From Mycolicibacterium flavescens (GTDB taxonomy: Bacteria; Actinomycetota; Actinomycetes; Mycobacteriales; Mycobacteriaceae), in contig NZ_MIHA01000002.1 in the NCBI RefSeq assembly GCF_001722335.1, forward strand, positions 124,001 through 188,000: 64,000 bases of DNA, in the 5' to 3' direction. The notes below the pieces were generated by a model. That model worked only from the letters and a program-made list of their open reading frames with translations. It searched no databases and was not told where the DNA came from. The translations under genes and the position numbers were made by a program. Shown here piece by piece: positions 1-12,354 of this stretch (the first letter of the stretch is position 1; every line of letters begins with the position of its first letter).

Positions 1-2
1 TC

Positions 3-515
3 GACGAGGCGGCCCGCGTGTACCTGCGCGACCCCGACCTGGCGCTGGACCAACTGCGGTCGGTGGTCGACCTGCCGACCATCAAGTCGTTCATCATGTC
101 GCGCGGTGTGTCCGACGACGCGTGGGGCGACGCCGACCAGTCCCTGTGGCAGGAAGTGGTTCTCACCGACGGCCACCGGTTGATCATCTGGCGCGCCGAC
201 GACGAGGTGTCGTCGAACGGGGAGCGCGACCGGCGGATGCTCAACATCTCGGTGCGCACGATCCTGCTGTCGACGATCACCGACCACGTGCTCACCGCCG
301 AATACGAGATGCTCGACGACAACACCCGCCGGCTCTCGGAGGTGCGACTGCGGATGTACACGCAGTTGATCACCCGGTCGCGGCAGAAGTCGGCCACCGA
401 ATCCGACATCTACTGCGAGTCTTTCCGCTACTACAAGTCCGTCGACAACGGCGGGCTGGCGCAGATGCAGCGGCTGCTGCAGTTCGGCCGGGTGCTCTCG
501 CGCAGCATGCAGTAG
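3..515 (+). CDS. Conserved hypothetical protein, 5' end outside window
   Basis: The reading frame is open from base 3 and stops with TAG at 513-515, so at least 170 C-terminal residues are visible and the true start lies upstream. I do not recognise the family. The visible part is soluble-looking, rich in Arg and Asp, with no membrane segment, signal peptide or obvious catalytic motif. It contains a mixed alpha/beta stretch (LTDGHRLIIWRADDEV) followed by helices that end in RVLSRSMQ. It converges on the serine hydrolase gene, with only 23 bp between the two stop codons and no clear hairpin there. Codon use is typical of the window. The frame is convincing but the function is unknown. Confidence 0.75.
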   Translation, partial: DEAARVYLRDPDLALDQLRSVVDLPTIKSFIMSRGVSDDAWGDADQSLWQEVVLTDGHRLIIWRADDEVSSNGERDRRMLNISVRTILLSTITDHVLTAEYEMLDDNTRRLSEVRLRMYTQLITRSRQKSATESDIYCESFRYYKSVDNGGLAQMQRLLQFGRVLSRSMQ

Positions 516-538
516 CCGCGGGGCGCAACGATATCGGG

Positions 539-1741
539 CTACAGGTCCAGCGCCTGGTAGGTCCGGCGGATGAACTTCGGCTGGGCGCTCTGCAGTTTGG
601 CCAGCGACGTGTTGCCGGCGATCGCGGCGGCGTCGACCCCGAGATCGGGCAGGTTCTGGATCAGGTAGATCAGGATCACGTCGGCCGACGGGTCGGCCTG
701 CCACCACGTGCCGTAGGCGCCGGGCCAGCTGAACGTGCCCAACCCGCCCGGACCGAACAGCTGGCGGGACTTCGCCGGGTCGGTGACCACCGACAGGTTC
801 AGCCCGAAGCCGCGGCCCACCCAGAACGGCGCACCCAGAAACGGCTGCCGCTTCTGCTCGTCGGTCAGCCGGTCGGTGCGCATGAGGTGCACCGACTCCT
901 CGGACAGCACCCGCGTCCCGTCCAGCGTCCCGCCGGCCAACAGCATGCGCGCGAACCGCAGATAATCGTCGGCGGTCGACCACAGCCCGGCCCCGCCGGC
1001 GCAGAACGGCGGATCGGTGATCTGCGGCGGCCCCATCACGTCGTGCTGCAGCTTGTTGTCCTTGTCGAGCTTGTACATCGTGGCCGCGCGGCGGCGGCCC
1101 GCCGGGGTGACCGAGAACCCGGTGTCGACCATCCCCAGAGGTTCGAAGATCCGCTCGGCCAACACCTGCGACAGCGGCTTGCCCTCGATCCGCGACAGCA
1201 CGATGCCCAGGACGTCGGTGGCGTGGCTGTAGGTGAGGCGGTCCCCGGGCTGATGGGCCAGCGGCAGCTGGGCGAGCTCGGCCAGCCAGCGGTCCTGATC
1301 CTGCCGGAACGACATCCGGCCGTAGGCGCGGGCCAGCGGCCCGAGCACCGAGAACGCGTAGGCCAACCCGCTGCGGTGCGTCATCAGGTCGTCGACGGTG
1401 ATCGGGCGCCGCGCGGGCACGGTCTTGTCGAGCTCACCTTTCGGGTCCGCCAGCACCCGCATGTCGGACAGTTCGGGCAGCCACTTGACCACCGGGTCGG
1501 TCAGCGCGAGTTTGCCGTCCTCGACGAGGGACATCGCGGCCGCGACCGTCACCGGCTTGCTCATCGACGCGATCCGGAACACCGTGTCGCGCTGCATCGG
1601 CAACCGGGCGTCGACATCGCGGTGGCCGAGCTCATTGACCTGCCGCACCTCGCCGGCGTGCCACACCAGGGTGACCGCGCCGGCCAGCAGCCCGGCGTCG
1701 ATGGCCTCGCGGATGGACGCCTGGTTCTCGTCGAGTTTCAT
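539..1741 (-). CDS. Serine hydrolase, class C beta-lactamase-like family
   Basis: This 400-residue protein has the penicillin-binding/beta-lactamase class C fold seen in esterases and D-aminopeptidase-like hydrolases. The nucleophile motif SxxK is visible as SMSK (about residue 60, in FRIASMSKPVT). A tyrosine motif YSH lies in the middle (RLTYSHATDVLG), and a Gly-rich C-terminal stretch (FGPGGLGTFSWPG) takes the place of the usual KTG. No signal peptide is seen, so it is probably cytoplasmic. The start was set at ATG 1741 because a -10 hexamer TACGCT lies 7 nt upstream (leaderless). A GTG at 1783 in the same frame would add 14 residues. It diverges from the pyr operon. The substrate cannot be told from sequence; lipid or peptide ester hydrolysis is typical of the family. 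Confidence 0.85.
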   Translation of the reverse strand: MKLDENQASIREAIDAGLLAGAVTLVWHAGEVRQVNELGHRDVDARLPMQRDTVFRIASMSKPVTVAAAMSLVEDGKLALTDPVVKWLPELSDMRVLADPKGELDKTVPARRPITVDDLMTHRSGLAYAFSVLGPLARAYGRMSFRQDQDRWLAELAQLPLAHQPGDRLTYSHATDVLGIVLSRIEGKPLSQVLAERIFEPLGMVDTGFSVTPAGRRRAATMYKLDKDNKLQHDVMGPPQITDPPFCAGGAGLWSTADDYLRFARMLLAGGTLDGTRVLSEESVHLMRTDRLTDEQKRQPFLGAPFWVGRGFGLNLSVVTDPAKSRQLFGPGGLGTFSWPGAYGTWWQADPSADVILIYLIQNLPDLGVDAAAIAGNTSLAKLQSAQPKFIRRTYQALDL

Positions 1742-1748
1742 CGACGAC

Positions 1749-1754
1749 AGCGTA
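1749..1754 (-). promoter_or_regulatory. Leaderless -10 element of serine hydrolase gene
   Basis: Read on the minus strand this is TACGCT, followed by 7 nt and ATG at 1741. The spacing implies that transcription begins at or next to the start codon. It is inferred from the pattern only. Confidence 0.4.
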
Positions 1755-1821
1755 CGTTCCGCATCCGCCGGCGATTCCGGCACGCATGACGGTCGGCAAC
1801 GGCGGTAGTGCAGACGGGTGC

Positions 1822-1890
1822 TAAGCTCGCCGAAGTTTCGACGTCCTTTAAAGAGCCGTCCCGAGAGGCGGAGAAGGAGGTCAGAGTGGC
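1822..1890 (+). promoter_or_regulatory. pyr operon promoter and PyrR-binding leader RNA
   Basis: A -10 hexamer TAAGCT (1822-1827) precedes a leader of about 55 nt. Bases 1858-1869 read GTCCCGAGAGGC, which fits the PyrR-binding loop consensus UCCNGNGAGG at every fixed position. Flanking bases (AGAGCC upstream, GCGGAG downstream) can close a short stem. The strong Shine-Dalgarno AAGGAGG (1874-1880) follows directly. When PyrR-UMP binds the loop, the ribosome binding site should become inaccessible. Translational repression of this kind is established for mycobacterial pyr operons. There is no terminator-like U tract, so transcription attenuation is unlikely. Confidence 0.8.
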
Positions 1891-2475
1891 TTGAGCGCGC
1901 ATTCAGACTCGCCGAGCGCCGACCGGGAGTTGATGTCCGCAGCGGACGTGAGCCGGACCATTTCCCGCATCGCCCACCAGATCATCGAGAAGACCGCCCT
2001 CGACGGCGCCGACGCGCCCCGCGTCGTCCTGCTCGGAATCCCCACGCGCGGAGTGACGTTGGCCACCCGGCTGGTGGACAAGATCGAGGAGTTCTCCGGC
2101 GTGCGGGTGGCGCGCGGCGCTCTCGACATCACGCTGTACCGCGACGACCTCGACTTCAAGCCGCCGCGCGCGCTGGAGGAGACCTCGATCCCCGAAGGCG
2201 GCATCGACGAGGCCCTGGTGATCCTCGTCGACGACGTGCTCTACACCGGCCGGTCGGTGCGCTCGGCGCTGGATGCGCTGCGTGACATCGGCAGGCCGCG
2301 GGCCGTGCAGTTGGCGGTGCTGGTCGACCGCGGGCACCGCGAGCTGCCGCTGCGCGCCGACTACGTCGGCAAGAACGTCCCCACCTCGCGCAGCGAGAAC
2401 GTCAAGGTCCGACTGGCCGAGGACGACGGAATTGACGGGATCTGGATCGCGCCGCACGGAGGGCCGCCAAGGTGA
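1891..2475 (+). CDS. pyrR: Bifunctional pyr operon regulator / uracil phosphoribosyltransferase PyrR
   Basis: PyrR senses UMP and binds pyr leader RNA to repress pyrimidine synthesis, and it has weak uracil phosphoribosyltransferase activity. The 194-residue protein has the type I PRTase fold with the PRPP-binding motif [13 protein letters not shown] at about 110-122. The TTG start at 1891 lies 10 nt after AAGGAGG. It is supported by the roughly 15-residue N-terminal extension ahead of [16 protein letters not shown] that I recall in the tuberculosis homologue. ATG 1933 is the only reasonable alternative. A better-spaced GTG at 1886 opens only the two-codon frame GTG-GCT-TGA, whose stop overlaps the TTG. 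It is the first gene of the pyr operon and overlaps pyrB by 4 nt. It probably autoregulates through the leader element. Confidence 0.95.
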   Translation: MSAHSDSPSADRELMSAADVSRTISRIAHQIIEKTALDGADAPRVVLLGIPTRGVTLATRLVDKIEEFSGVRVARGALDITLYRDDLDFKPPRALEETSIPEGGIDEALVILVDDVLYTGRSVRSALDALRDIGRPRAVQLAVLVDRGHRELPLRADYVGKNVPTSRSENVKVRLAEDDGIDGIWIAPHGGPPR

Positions 2476-3422
2476 AGCATCTGATTTCGGCCGGAGACCT
2501 GTCGCGCGACGACGCGTCGGCCATCCTCGACAACGCGGATCGGTTCAGCCAGGCGCTGCTGGGCCGCGAGGTCAAGAAGCTGCCGACGCTGCGCGGGCGC
2601 ACCATCATCACGATGTTCTACGAGAACTCCACCCGCACCCGGGTGTCGTTCGAAGTGGCGGGAAAGTGGATGAGCGCCGACGTGATCAACGTCAGCTCGT
2701 CGGGATCGTCGGTGTCCAAAGGGGAGTCGCTGCGCGACACCGCGCTGACCCTGCGCGCCGCGGGCGCCGACGCGCTGATCCTGCGCCACCCCGCCTCGGG
2801 CGCGCCGCAGCAGCTCGCGGAGTGGACCACCGACGCCGACGGGCACGGCCCCGCGGTGATCAACGCCGGTGACGGCACCCACGAACATCCCACGCAGGCG
2901 CTGCTCGACGCGCTGACCATCCGGCAGCGGCTCGGCGACATCGAGGGTAAGCGGGTCGTCATCGTCGGCGACGTCCTGCACAGCCGGGTGGCCCGCTCCA
3001 ACGTGCTGCTGCTCAACACGCTGGGCGCCGAGGTCGTTCTCGTCGCACCGCCCACACTGCTGCCGGTCGGGGTCGGCGGGTGGCCGGTCACCGTGTCGCA
3101 CAACCTCGATGCCGAACTCCCGATCGCCGACGCGGTGCTGATGCTGCGGGTGCAGGCCGAACGGATGAACGGCGGGTTCTTCCCGTCGGCCCGGGAGTAC
3201 TCGGTGCTCTACGGGCTGTCCGAGAAGCGTCAGGCGATGCTGCCCGGCAACGCCGTCGTGCTGCATCCCGGCCCGATGGTCCGCGGTATGGAGATCGCCT
3301 TCTCGGTGGCTGATTCCCCGCAGTCGGCTGTGCTGCAACAGGTTTCCAACGGTGTGCACATCCGGATGGCCGTGCTGTTCCATCTGCTGGTCGGTTCGGA
3401 GAAGGAGGCCATCAGCGCATGA
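2472..3422 (+). CDS. pyrB: Aspartate carbamoyltransferase catalytic chain
   Basis: PyrB condenses carbamoyl phosphate with L-aspartate to N-carbamoyl-aspartate, the committed pyrimidine step, in the cytoplasm. The 316-residue length is normal for the catalytic chain. Visible motifs are the carbamoyl-phosphate loop [11 protein letters not shown] (51-61), HPTQALLD at about 138 and HPGPMVRG near 271. The GTG start at 2472 overlaps the pyrR stop (GTGA), indicating translational coupling. The gene ends in an ATGA overlap with pyrC. No pyrI regulatory-chain gene is present, as expected in actinobacteria, where PyrB works with dihydroorotase or as a trimer. Confidence 0.98.
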   Translation: MKHLISAGDLSRDDASAILDNADRFSQALLGREVKKLPTLRGRTIITMFYENSTRTRVSFEVAGKWMSADVINVSSSGSSVSKGESLRDTALTLRAAGADALILRHPASGAPQQLAEWTTDADGHGPAVINAGDGTHEHPTQALLDALTIRQRLGDIEGKRVVIVGDVLHSRVARSNVLLLNTLGAEVVLVAPPTLLPVGVGGWPVTVSHNLDAELPIADAVLMLRVQAERMNGGFFPSAREYSVLYGLSEKRQAMLPGNAVVLHPGPMVRGMEIAFSVADSPQSAVLQQVSNGVHIRMAVLFHLLVGSEKEAISA

Positions 3423-4747
3423 GCGTGTTGATCCGCGGAGTGCGTCTCTACGGTGAGGGCGACCCGGTCGACGTGTTGGTGGCCGACGGCCAGATCGCCG
3501 ACATCGGCGCCGGCCTGGCGATCCCCGACTCCGCCGACGTCGTCGACGCCAGCGGGCAGATCCTGCTGCCCGGCTTCGTCGACCTGCACACCCACCTGCG
3601 CGAGCCGGGCCGCGAATACGCCGAGGACATCGAAACCGGTTCGGCGGCAGCGGCACTGGGCGGATACACCGCGGTGTTCGCGATGGCCAACACCAACCCG
3701 GTCGCCGACAGCCCGGTGGTCACCGACCACGTCTGGCAGCGCGGGCAACAGGTCGGCCTCGTCGACGTGCACCCCGTCGGCGCGGTCACCGTCGGCCTGG
3801 CCGGAACGCAGCTGACCGAGATGGGGATGATGGCCGCCGGGGCCGGACAGGTCCGGATGTTCTCCGACGACGGCCTGTGCGTGCACGACCCGCTGATCAT
3901 GCGACGCGCGCTGGAGTACGCCACCGGGCTCGGGGTGCTGATCGCCCAGCACGCCGAGGAGCCGCGTCTGACGGTCGGCGCGGTGGCCCACGAAGGCCCG
4001 AACGCCGCCCGGCTCGGGCTGGCCGGGTGGCCGCGCGCCGCCGAGGAGTCGATCGTCGCCCGCGATGCGCTGCTGGCCCGCGACGCCGGCGCACGCGTGC
4101 ACATCTGCCACGCCTCCACCGCGGGCACCGTGGAACTGGTCAAATGGGCGAAATCACAGGGTATCTCGATCACCGCCGAGGTCACACCGCATCACCTGAT
4201 GCTCGACGATGAACGGCTGGTCAGCTACGACGGCCGGTACCGGGTGAACCCGCCGCTGCGCGAGGCCTCCGATGCCGAGTCGCTGCGCCGCGCCCTGGCC
4301 GAGGGGATCATCGACTGTGTGGCCACCGATCACGCCCCGCACGCCGAACACGAGAAGTGCTGCGAGTTCGCCGTCGCCCGCCCCGGCATGCTCGGGCTGG
4401 AGACCGCGCTGTCGGTGGTGGTGCAGACCATGGTGCGGCCCGGGCTGCTGAGCTGGCGCGACGTCGCCCGCGTGATGAGCGAGCGGCCCGCCGAGATCGT
4501 CGGGCTACCCGATCAGGGCCGGCCGCTGGAGGTCGGCGAGCCGGCCAACCTCACCGTCGTCGACCCCGACGCCACGTGGACCGTCGAGGGTGCCGCGCTG
4601 GCGAGCCGGTCGAACAACACGCCCTACGAGAGGCTGGAACTGCCCGCCGCGGTGACGCTGACGCTGCTGCGGGGCAAGGTGACCGCGCGGGACGGGAAGT
4701 GCTCCCCGGCGGGCAGCGGCGACGCGACCGGGGGACTGGCTCGATGA
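3419..4747 (+). CDS. pyrC: Dihydroorotase
   Basis: PyrC cyclises carbamoyl-aspartate to dihydroorotate. The 442-residue amidohydrolase has metal-binding motifs [10 protein letters not shown] (55-64), HAEEP (around 180), HICHAST and the catalytic ATDHAPH near 305. This identifies a type I dihydroorotase of the Gram-positive/actinobacterial kind. The ATG at 3419 overlaps the pyrB stop. Its own TGA overlaps the next ORF by 4 nt. It is the third gene of the pyr operon. Confidence 0.98.
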   Translation: MSVLIRGVRLYGEGDPVDVLVADGQIADIGAGLAIPDSADVVDASGQILLPGFVDLHTHLREPGREYAEDIETGSAAAALGGYTAVFAMANTNPVADSPVVTDHVWQRGQQVGLVDVHPVGAVTVGLAGTQLTEMGMMAAGAGQVRMFSDDGLCVHDPLIMRRALEYATGLGVLIAQHAEEPRLTVGAVAHEGPNAARLGLAGWPRAAEESIVARDALLARDAGARVHICHASTAGTVELVKWAKSQGISITAEVTPHHLMLDDERLVSYDGRYRVNPPLREASDAESLRRALAEGIIDCVATDHAPHAEHEKCCEFAVARPGMLGLETALSVVVQTMVRPGLLSWRDVARVMSERPAEIVGLPDQGRPLEVGEPANLTVVDPDATWTVEGAALASRSNNTPYERLELPAAVTLTLLRGKVTARDGKCSPAGSGDATGGLAR

Positions 4748-5247
4748 ACACCGGGACGCTGGTCGGGTCGCTGATCATGGCCGCCATCGTGGCGGTGCTG
4801 ATCGCGGTGCTGATCCAGGCGATGATGCGCGGGTGGCGCAGGCGTGCGGAGCGCCAGGCCGAGCTGATCGGCTCGCTGCCTGCGCTGCCCGACACCGTCG
4901 GACCCGCGATCGTGCCGCCCACCAAGGGCATGTACGTCGGCAGCACCCTGGCGCCGCACTGGAACGACCGGGTCGCCGTCGGTGATCTGGGTTTCCGCAC
5001 CAAGGCCGTGCTGACCCGCTATCCCGAAGGAATCATGTTGCAGCGCACCGGCGGAGTGCCGATCTGGATCCCCGACGAGTCGATCAGCGAGATCCGCACG
5101 GAGCGGGGCATCGCGGGGAAGGCCCTCACGCATGAGGGGATTCTGGCGATCCGGTGGCGGCTGCCGTCGGGAACCGAGATCGACACCGGGTTCCGCGCCA
5201 ACGACCGTCGGGAGTATTCGCTGTGGGTGGAACAGGAGGCCGCGTGA
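4744..5247 (+). CDS. Single-pass membrane protein of the pyr operon (Rv1382-like)
   Basis: This is a 167-residue protein with one N-terminal transmembrane helix (about 5-27: [20 protein letters not shown]), then a basic stop-transfer stretch ([10 protein letters not shown]) and a soluble, cytoplasmic PH-like beta domain ([18 protein letters not shown]). It sits between pyrC and carA with 4-nt overlaps on both sides, so it is made together with the pyrimidine enzymes. I recall the same position in tuberculosis (Rv1382), where it is annotated as a membrane or export protein. No catalytic residues are visible. A role tethering or regulating pyr enzymes would be speculation. Confidence 0.85.
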   Translation: MNTGTLVGSLIMAAIVAVLIAVLIQAMMRGWRRRAERQAELIGSLPALPDTVGPAIVPPTKGMYVGSTLAPHWNDRVAVGDLGFRTKAVLTRYPEGIMLQRTGGVPIWIPDESISEIRTERGIAGKALTHEGILAIRWRLPSGTEIDTGFRANDRREYSLWVEQEAA

Positions 5248-6377
5248 GCGACACCAACAAGGCTCTGCTGGTGCTCGAGGACGGCCGCGTCTTCACCGGC
5301 ACGACGTACGGCGCGGTGGGGCAGACACTCGGTGAGGCGGTGTTCTCCACCGGCATGTCGGGCTATCAGGAGACCCTCACCGATCCGAGCTATCACGGCC
5401 AGATCGTGGTCGCCACGGCGCCGCAGATCGGCAACACCGGCTGGAACCACGAGGACGCCGAGAGCCGCGGCGACAAGATCTGGGTGGCCGGTTACGCGGT
5501 GCGCGACCCGTCGCCGCGGGCGTCGAACTGGCGCGCCACCGGCACGCTGGACGACGAACTCGAGCGCCAAGGCGTCGTCGGCATCGCGGGTATCGACACC
5601 CGCGCGGTGGTGCGTCACCTGCGCAGCCGCGGCTCGATGAAGGCCGGGGTGTTCTCGGGCCCGGCGCTGGCCGATCTCGACGAGCTGCTGGGCCGGGTGC
5701 GCAACCAGCCGGGGATGCTGGGTGCCGACCTGGCCGGCGAGGTCAGCACCGACGTCCGATATGAGGTGGAACCCGAAGGGCCGCAACGGTTCACGGTGGC
5801 CGCCATCGACCTCGGGATCAAGACCAACACCCCACGCAACTTCGCTCGGCGCGGTATCCGCAGCCACGTGCTCCCGTCGTCGACCACGTTCGAGCAGATC
5901 GCCGACCTCAAACCCGACGGCGTGTTCCTGTCCAACGGGCCGGGCGATCCCGCCACCGCCGACCACATCGTCGCGGTCACCCGTGAGGTCCTCGGCGCGG
6001 GCATCCCGTTGTTCGGCATCTGCTTCGGCAACCAGATCTTCGGCCGCGCGCTGGGCCGTTCGACGTACAAGATGGTGTTCGGCCACCGCGGGATCAACGT
6101 CCCGGTGATCGATCATCAGACCGGAGCGGTCGCGATCACCGCGCAGAACCACGGGTTCGCGCTCGAAGGCGAGGCGGGGGAGCGGTTCGACACCCCGTTC
6201 GGCGAGGCGGTGGTCAGCCACACCTGCGCCAACGACGGTGTCGTCGAGGGCATCAAGCTGGTCAGCGGACGCGCGTTCTCGGTGCAGTACCACCCCGAGG
6301 CCGCGGCGGGCCCGCACGACGCGAACTACCTGTTCGACCAATTCATCGACCTGATGGCAGGGGACAAGGGTGCCTGA
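5244..6377 (+). CDS. carA: Carbamoyl-phosphate synthase small (glutaminase) subunit
   Basis: CarA hydrolyses glutamine and channels ammonia to CarB for carbamoyl-phosphate synthesis, which serves pyrimidines and arginine. The protein is 377 residues. The N-terminal CPSase small-chain domain begins [13 protein letters not shown]. The class I glutamine amidotransferase domain has the nucleophile elbow [15 protein letters not shown] and the closing His-Glu in [11 protein letters not shown]. The start GTG at 5244 overlaps the previous stop codon. A longer open frame upstream is only a shadow of the membrane-protein gene. It is separated from carB by an 81-bp gap holding an inverted repeat. Confidence 0.97.
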   Translation: MSDTNKALLVLEDGRVFTGTTYGAVGQTLGEAVFSTGMSGYQETLTDPSYHGQIVVATAPQIGNTGWNHEDAESRGDKIWVAGYAVRDPSPRASNWRATGTLDDELERQGVVGIAGIDTRAVVRHLRSRGSMKAGVFSGPALADLDELLGRVRNQPGMLGADLAGEVSTDVRYEVEPEGPQRFTVAAIDLGIKTNTPRNFARRGIRSHVLPSSTTFEQIADLKPDGVFLSNGPGDPATADHIVAVTREVLGAGIPLFGICFGNQIFGRALGRSTYKMVFGHRGINVPVIDHQTGAVAITAQNHGFALEGEAGERFDTPFGEAVVSHTCANDGVVEGIKLVSGRAFSVQYHPEAAAGPHDANYLFDQFIDLMAGDKGA

Positions 6378-6383
6378 TTTGCG

Positions 6384-6442
6384 CCGAAACTGTATTCCAG
6401 CAGGCCCTCACTCGTACTTTCGCGACAGGATTGCAGTTTCGC
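6384..6442. repeat. Imperfect inverted repeat between carA and carB
   Basis: CGAAACTG (6386-6393) pairs with CAGTTTCG (6435-6442). The flanking bases continue the pairing imperfectly (GTATTCCAGCAGG against CGACAGGATTGC), giving a REP-like palindrome of about 60 bp that begins just after the carA stop. It could form a large RNA hairpin inside the pyr transcript. It has no U tract and interrupts an operon, so it is more likely a processing or attenuation structure, or an inert repeat, than a full terminator. Confidence 0.6.
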
Positions 6443-6458
6443 GGGGCGGGGTCCGCTG

Positions 6459-9802
<3,344 letters not shown>

Positions 9803-9806
<4 letters not shown>

Positions 9807-10612
9807 CCGGTTTCGGTGCGCGGCTGGCCGATGCGGTGCGCGGCCGCGGACCGCTGTGCCTGGGTATCGACCCGCACCCGGAACTGCTGCGCGCCTGGGA
9901 CCTGACCGACGACGCCGAGGGGTTGCGGCGGTTCAGCGACATCTGCGTGACGGCGTTCGCCGACATCGCGGTCGTCAAACCGCAGGTGGCGTTCTTCGAG
10001 CGGTACGGCAGCGCGGGCTTCGTCGTGCTCGAGCAGACCATCGCCGGGCTGCGCGACGCCGGGGTGCTGGTGCTCGCCGACGCCAAACGCGGCGACATCG
10101 GCTCCACGATGGCCGCCTACGCGCAGGCGTGGGCGGGGGACTCGCCGCTGGCCGCCGACGCGGTGACCGCGTCGCCGTACCTGGGGTTCGGGGCGCTGCA
10201 GCCGTTGATCGACACCGCGCAGGCGCACGGCCGCGGCGTGTTCGTGCTGGCCGCCACCTCCAACCCGGAAGGTGCGGCCGTCCAGCGCGCCCGCGCCGAC
10301 GGCCGCACGGTCGCACAGTCGATCGTCGATGCGGCGGCCGAGGTCAACCGGGAGCGGCCCGGTTCGGTGGGGGTGGTCGTCGGCGCCACGCTGTCTGATC
10401 CGCCCGATGTGAGCGCCCTGGACGGCCCGGTACTGGCGCCCGGGGTCGGTGCGCAGGGCGGCCGCCCCGACGCGCTGGCGGGCTTCGCAGGCGCCCGCCC
10501 CGGCCAGTTGCTGCCCGCGGTGTCGCGGGAGGTGCTGCGCGCCGGGCCGTCGGTGCCAGCCCTGCGCGCAGCGGCCGAAACCATGCGCGATTCGGTGCGC
10601 TATCTGGCCTGA
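9803..10612 (+). CDS. pyrF: Orotidine 5'-phosphate decarboxylase (type 2)
   Basis: PyrF decarboxylates OMP to UMP, the end product that PyrR senses. The 269-residue protein belongs to the longer type 2 subfamily found in mycobacteria. The active-site signature [12 protein letters not shown] is at about 93-104, and [10 protein letters not shown] near 212 forms the phosphate-binding end of the barrel. GTG 9803 overlaps the carB TGA (GTGA), so it is coupled to carB and closes the pyr operon. The N-terminal stretch [18 protein letters not shown] is typical of the family. Confidence 0.96.
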
Positions 10613-11042
10613 CGCCGACGCCGACGATCTCAGAAACACCGCGGGAAACAGCTGTCACATTCGTCACAACGCGGGCCGTGTGCGACACGCCGAAAGCGGA
10701 TGACCAGCGAAAATTTTCTTGCGCGCCGCCGACGACCGGACCCAGATGTGGTCCAGGTCACGTCGTCTGCGCCGCGAAACGGCCCGCGTAGGCTCCGAAA
10801 TACCTTGAAATGCAGCAATTTCCGGTGGCCCCAGTGCGCGATTTCGCGCCTGAAGGCGGTCGCGGCGACGGGTGCGCCCGACCCACTCGAGGGGTCGACA
10901 CGCTGGGCTTTTGATGCCGAATGCGGGGGGTGGCGTTCGCTTTAGTCAGCCAGCGTGGGTACGGTCGTCGTCGCTGGCTGTTCCGGGATTTTCCGGGGCG
11001 GCTGAGGCGGTAATTATTGATGGTGATGAGACGGAGGAACCC
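10613..11042 (+). other. 430-bp region between pyrF and mihF, probable mihF promoter/long leader
   Basis: No recognisable gene lies here. The mihF frame stays open upstream to about 10872, which is why longer versions of that protein are sometimes annotated, but this part shows no conserved-looking protein. Local features are a direct repeat on the minus strand (TGTGAC-GAA-TGTGAC, 10650-10666), an AT-rich run near 10707-10720, and TAATTAT at 11010-11016, about 20 nt upstream of the Shine-Dalgarno, which could be a -10 element. No terminator with a U tract was seen after pyrF. Confidence 0.5.
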
Positions 11043-11360
11043 GTGGCCCTTCCCCAGTTGACCGACGAACAGCGCGCGGCAGCGTTGGAGAAGGCTGCTG
11101 CCGCACGTCGAGCGCGAGCTGAGTTGAAAGATCGGCTCAAGCGCGGCGGCACCAACCTCAAGCAGGTGCTCAAGGACGCCGAGACCGACGAGGTCTTGGG
11201 CAAGATGAAGGTTTCCGCGCTGCTCGAGGCCCTGCCCAAGGTCGGCAAGGTCAAGGCACAGGAGATCATGACCGAACTCGAGATCGCCCCGACCCGCAGG
11301 CTGCGCGGTCTCGGCGACCGTCAGCGCAAGGCGCTGCTGGAAAAGTTCGACCAGTCCTAG
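11043..11360 (+). CDS. mihF: Mycobacterial integration host factor, nucleoid protein mIHF
   Basis: mIHF is a sequence-tolerant DNA-bending nucleoid protein, essential in mycobacteria and also used in L5 phage integration. The 105-residue product [20 protein letters not shown]... is all-helical. A basic N-terminal helix ([15 protein letters not shown]) is followed by a helix-two-turn-helix-like region ([20 protein letters not shown]). The GTG at 11043 has a Shine-Dalgarno GGAGG at 11033-11037. A longer frame could start at 10872, but this shorter start matches the experimentally used protein as I recall it. It lies 10 nt upstream of gmk. Confidence 0.95.
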   Translation: MALPQLTDEQRAAALEKAAAARRARAELKDRLKRGGTNLKQVLKDAETDEVLGKMKVSALLEALPKVGKVKAQEIMTELEIAPTRRLRGLGDRQRKALLEKFDQS

Positions 11361-11370
11361 GCGCAACAAG

Positions 11371-11946
11371 TTGAGCGCCGGCCGAGGGGCCGGACGGGTG
11401 ATCGTGCTGTCCGGCCCCTCTGCCGTCGGGAAATCGACCGTCGTTCGCTGTCTGCGCGAACGCGTTCCCGACATGTACTTCAGCGTGTCCGTCACCACCA
11501 GAGCCCCGCGCCCGGGCGAGGTCGACGGCGTCGACTACTCGTTCGTCACGCCCGAGCGGTTCTCGCAGCTGATAGCCGACGGTGAACTGCTGGAATGGGC
11601 GGAAATCCACGGCGGTCTGCACCGCTCCGGAACCCCGGCGCGGCCCGTCCGCGACGCGATCGCCGCAGGCCGGCCCGTGCTGATCGAGGTCGATCTCGCG
11701 GGGGCGCGGGCCGTCAAGACGGCGATGCCGGAGGTTGTCACGGTGTTCCTGGCGCCGCCCAGCTGGGCCGAGCTGGAAAGCCGGCTGATCCGCCGCGGCA
11801 CCGAGACACCCGAGGCGATGCAGCGCCGACTGGCGACCGCCCGAGCCGAACTGGCCGCTCAGGGCGACTTCGACGAGGTCGTCGTGAACAGTCAATTGGA
11901 GTCTGCCTGCGCCGAATTGGTATCCTTGCTGGTGGCCCACCGATAA
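11371..11946 (+). CDS. gmk: Guanylate kinase
   Basis: Gmk phosphorylates GMP or dGMP to the diphosphate with ATP. The 191-residue protein has the P-loop [10 protein letters not shown] at about 13-22, the GMP-binding region [15 protein letters not shown], and the lid ([16 protein letters not shown]). The TTG start at 11371 is weakly supported because no good Shine-Dalgarno precedes it. GTG 11398 would remove nine residues but would leave only a few before the P-loop strand. It follows mihF by 10 nt and precedes rpoZ, a conserved mycobacterial order. Confidence 0.95.
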   Translation: MSAGRGAGRVIVLSGPSAVGKSTVVRCLRERVPDMYFSVSVTTRAPRPGEVDGVDYSFVTPERFSQLIADGELLEWAEIHGGLHRSGTPARPVRDAIAAGRPVLIEVDLAGARAVKTAMPEVVTVFLAPPSWAELESRLIRRGTETPEAMQRRLATARAELAAQGDFDEVVVNSQLESACAELVSLLVAHR

Positions 11947-12019
11947 TTCCGCGCCGGGAGCGGCGCCGACGGGCCCGACAGCTATCGAGCACCCCGCTAA
12001 AACTCCAGGAGATTTTTTC

Positions 12020-12337
12020 GTGAGCACCCCCCACGCCGACGCGCAGCTGACCGCTGTGGACGACTTCGACCCGTCCGGCGCCGGCGCCTACGACACGCCG
12101 CTGGGCATCACCAACCCGCCCATCGACGAGTTGCTGGACCGCGCGTCGAGCAAGTATGCGCTGGTCATCTACGCCGCCAAGCGTGCGCGCCAGATCAACG
12201 ACTACTACAACCAGCTCGGCGACGGCATCCTCGAGTACGTTGGTCCGCTCGTCGAACCGGGCCTGCAGGAGAAGCCGCTGTCGATCGCGCTGCGCGAGAT
12301 CCACGCCGACCTGCTCGAGCACACCGAGGGCGAATAG
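12020..12337 (+). CDS. rpoZ: RNA polymerase omega subunit
   Basis: Omega helps fold and hold the beta-prime subunit in RNA polymerase. The 105-residue protein carries the conserved omega core: [29 protein letters not shown], given here as [12 protein letters not shown] followed by [16 protein letters not shown] at about 32-61. GTG 12020 has the Shine-Dalgarno AGGAG (12007-12011). The gene lies between gmk and coaBC, 17 bp upstream of the latter. The N-terminal 25 residues are less conserved, as is usual in actinobacteria. Confidence 0.96.
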   Translation: MSTPHADAQLTAVDDFDPSGAGAYDTPLGITNPPIDELLDRASSKYALVIYAAKRARQINDYYNQLGDGILEYVGPLVEPGLQEKPLSIALREIHADLLEHTEGE

Positions 12338-12354
12338 CAACAGGAGCGGCCCGC

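Noticed and set aside
122..1789. 555-residue open frame on the plus strand
   Set aside because: It is antisense to the serine hydrolase gene, has Arg/His/Pro-rich composition typical of shadow frames in GC-rich DNA, and shows no family motif.
10650..10666. CRP binding site after pyrF
   Set aside because: TGTGAC-GAA-TGTGAC is a direct repeat and not the TGTGA-N6-TCACA palindrome, so it is not counted as a CRP site.
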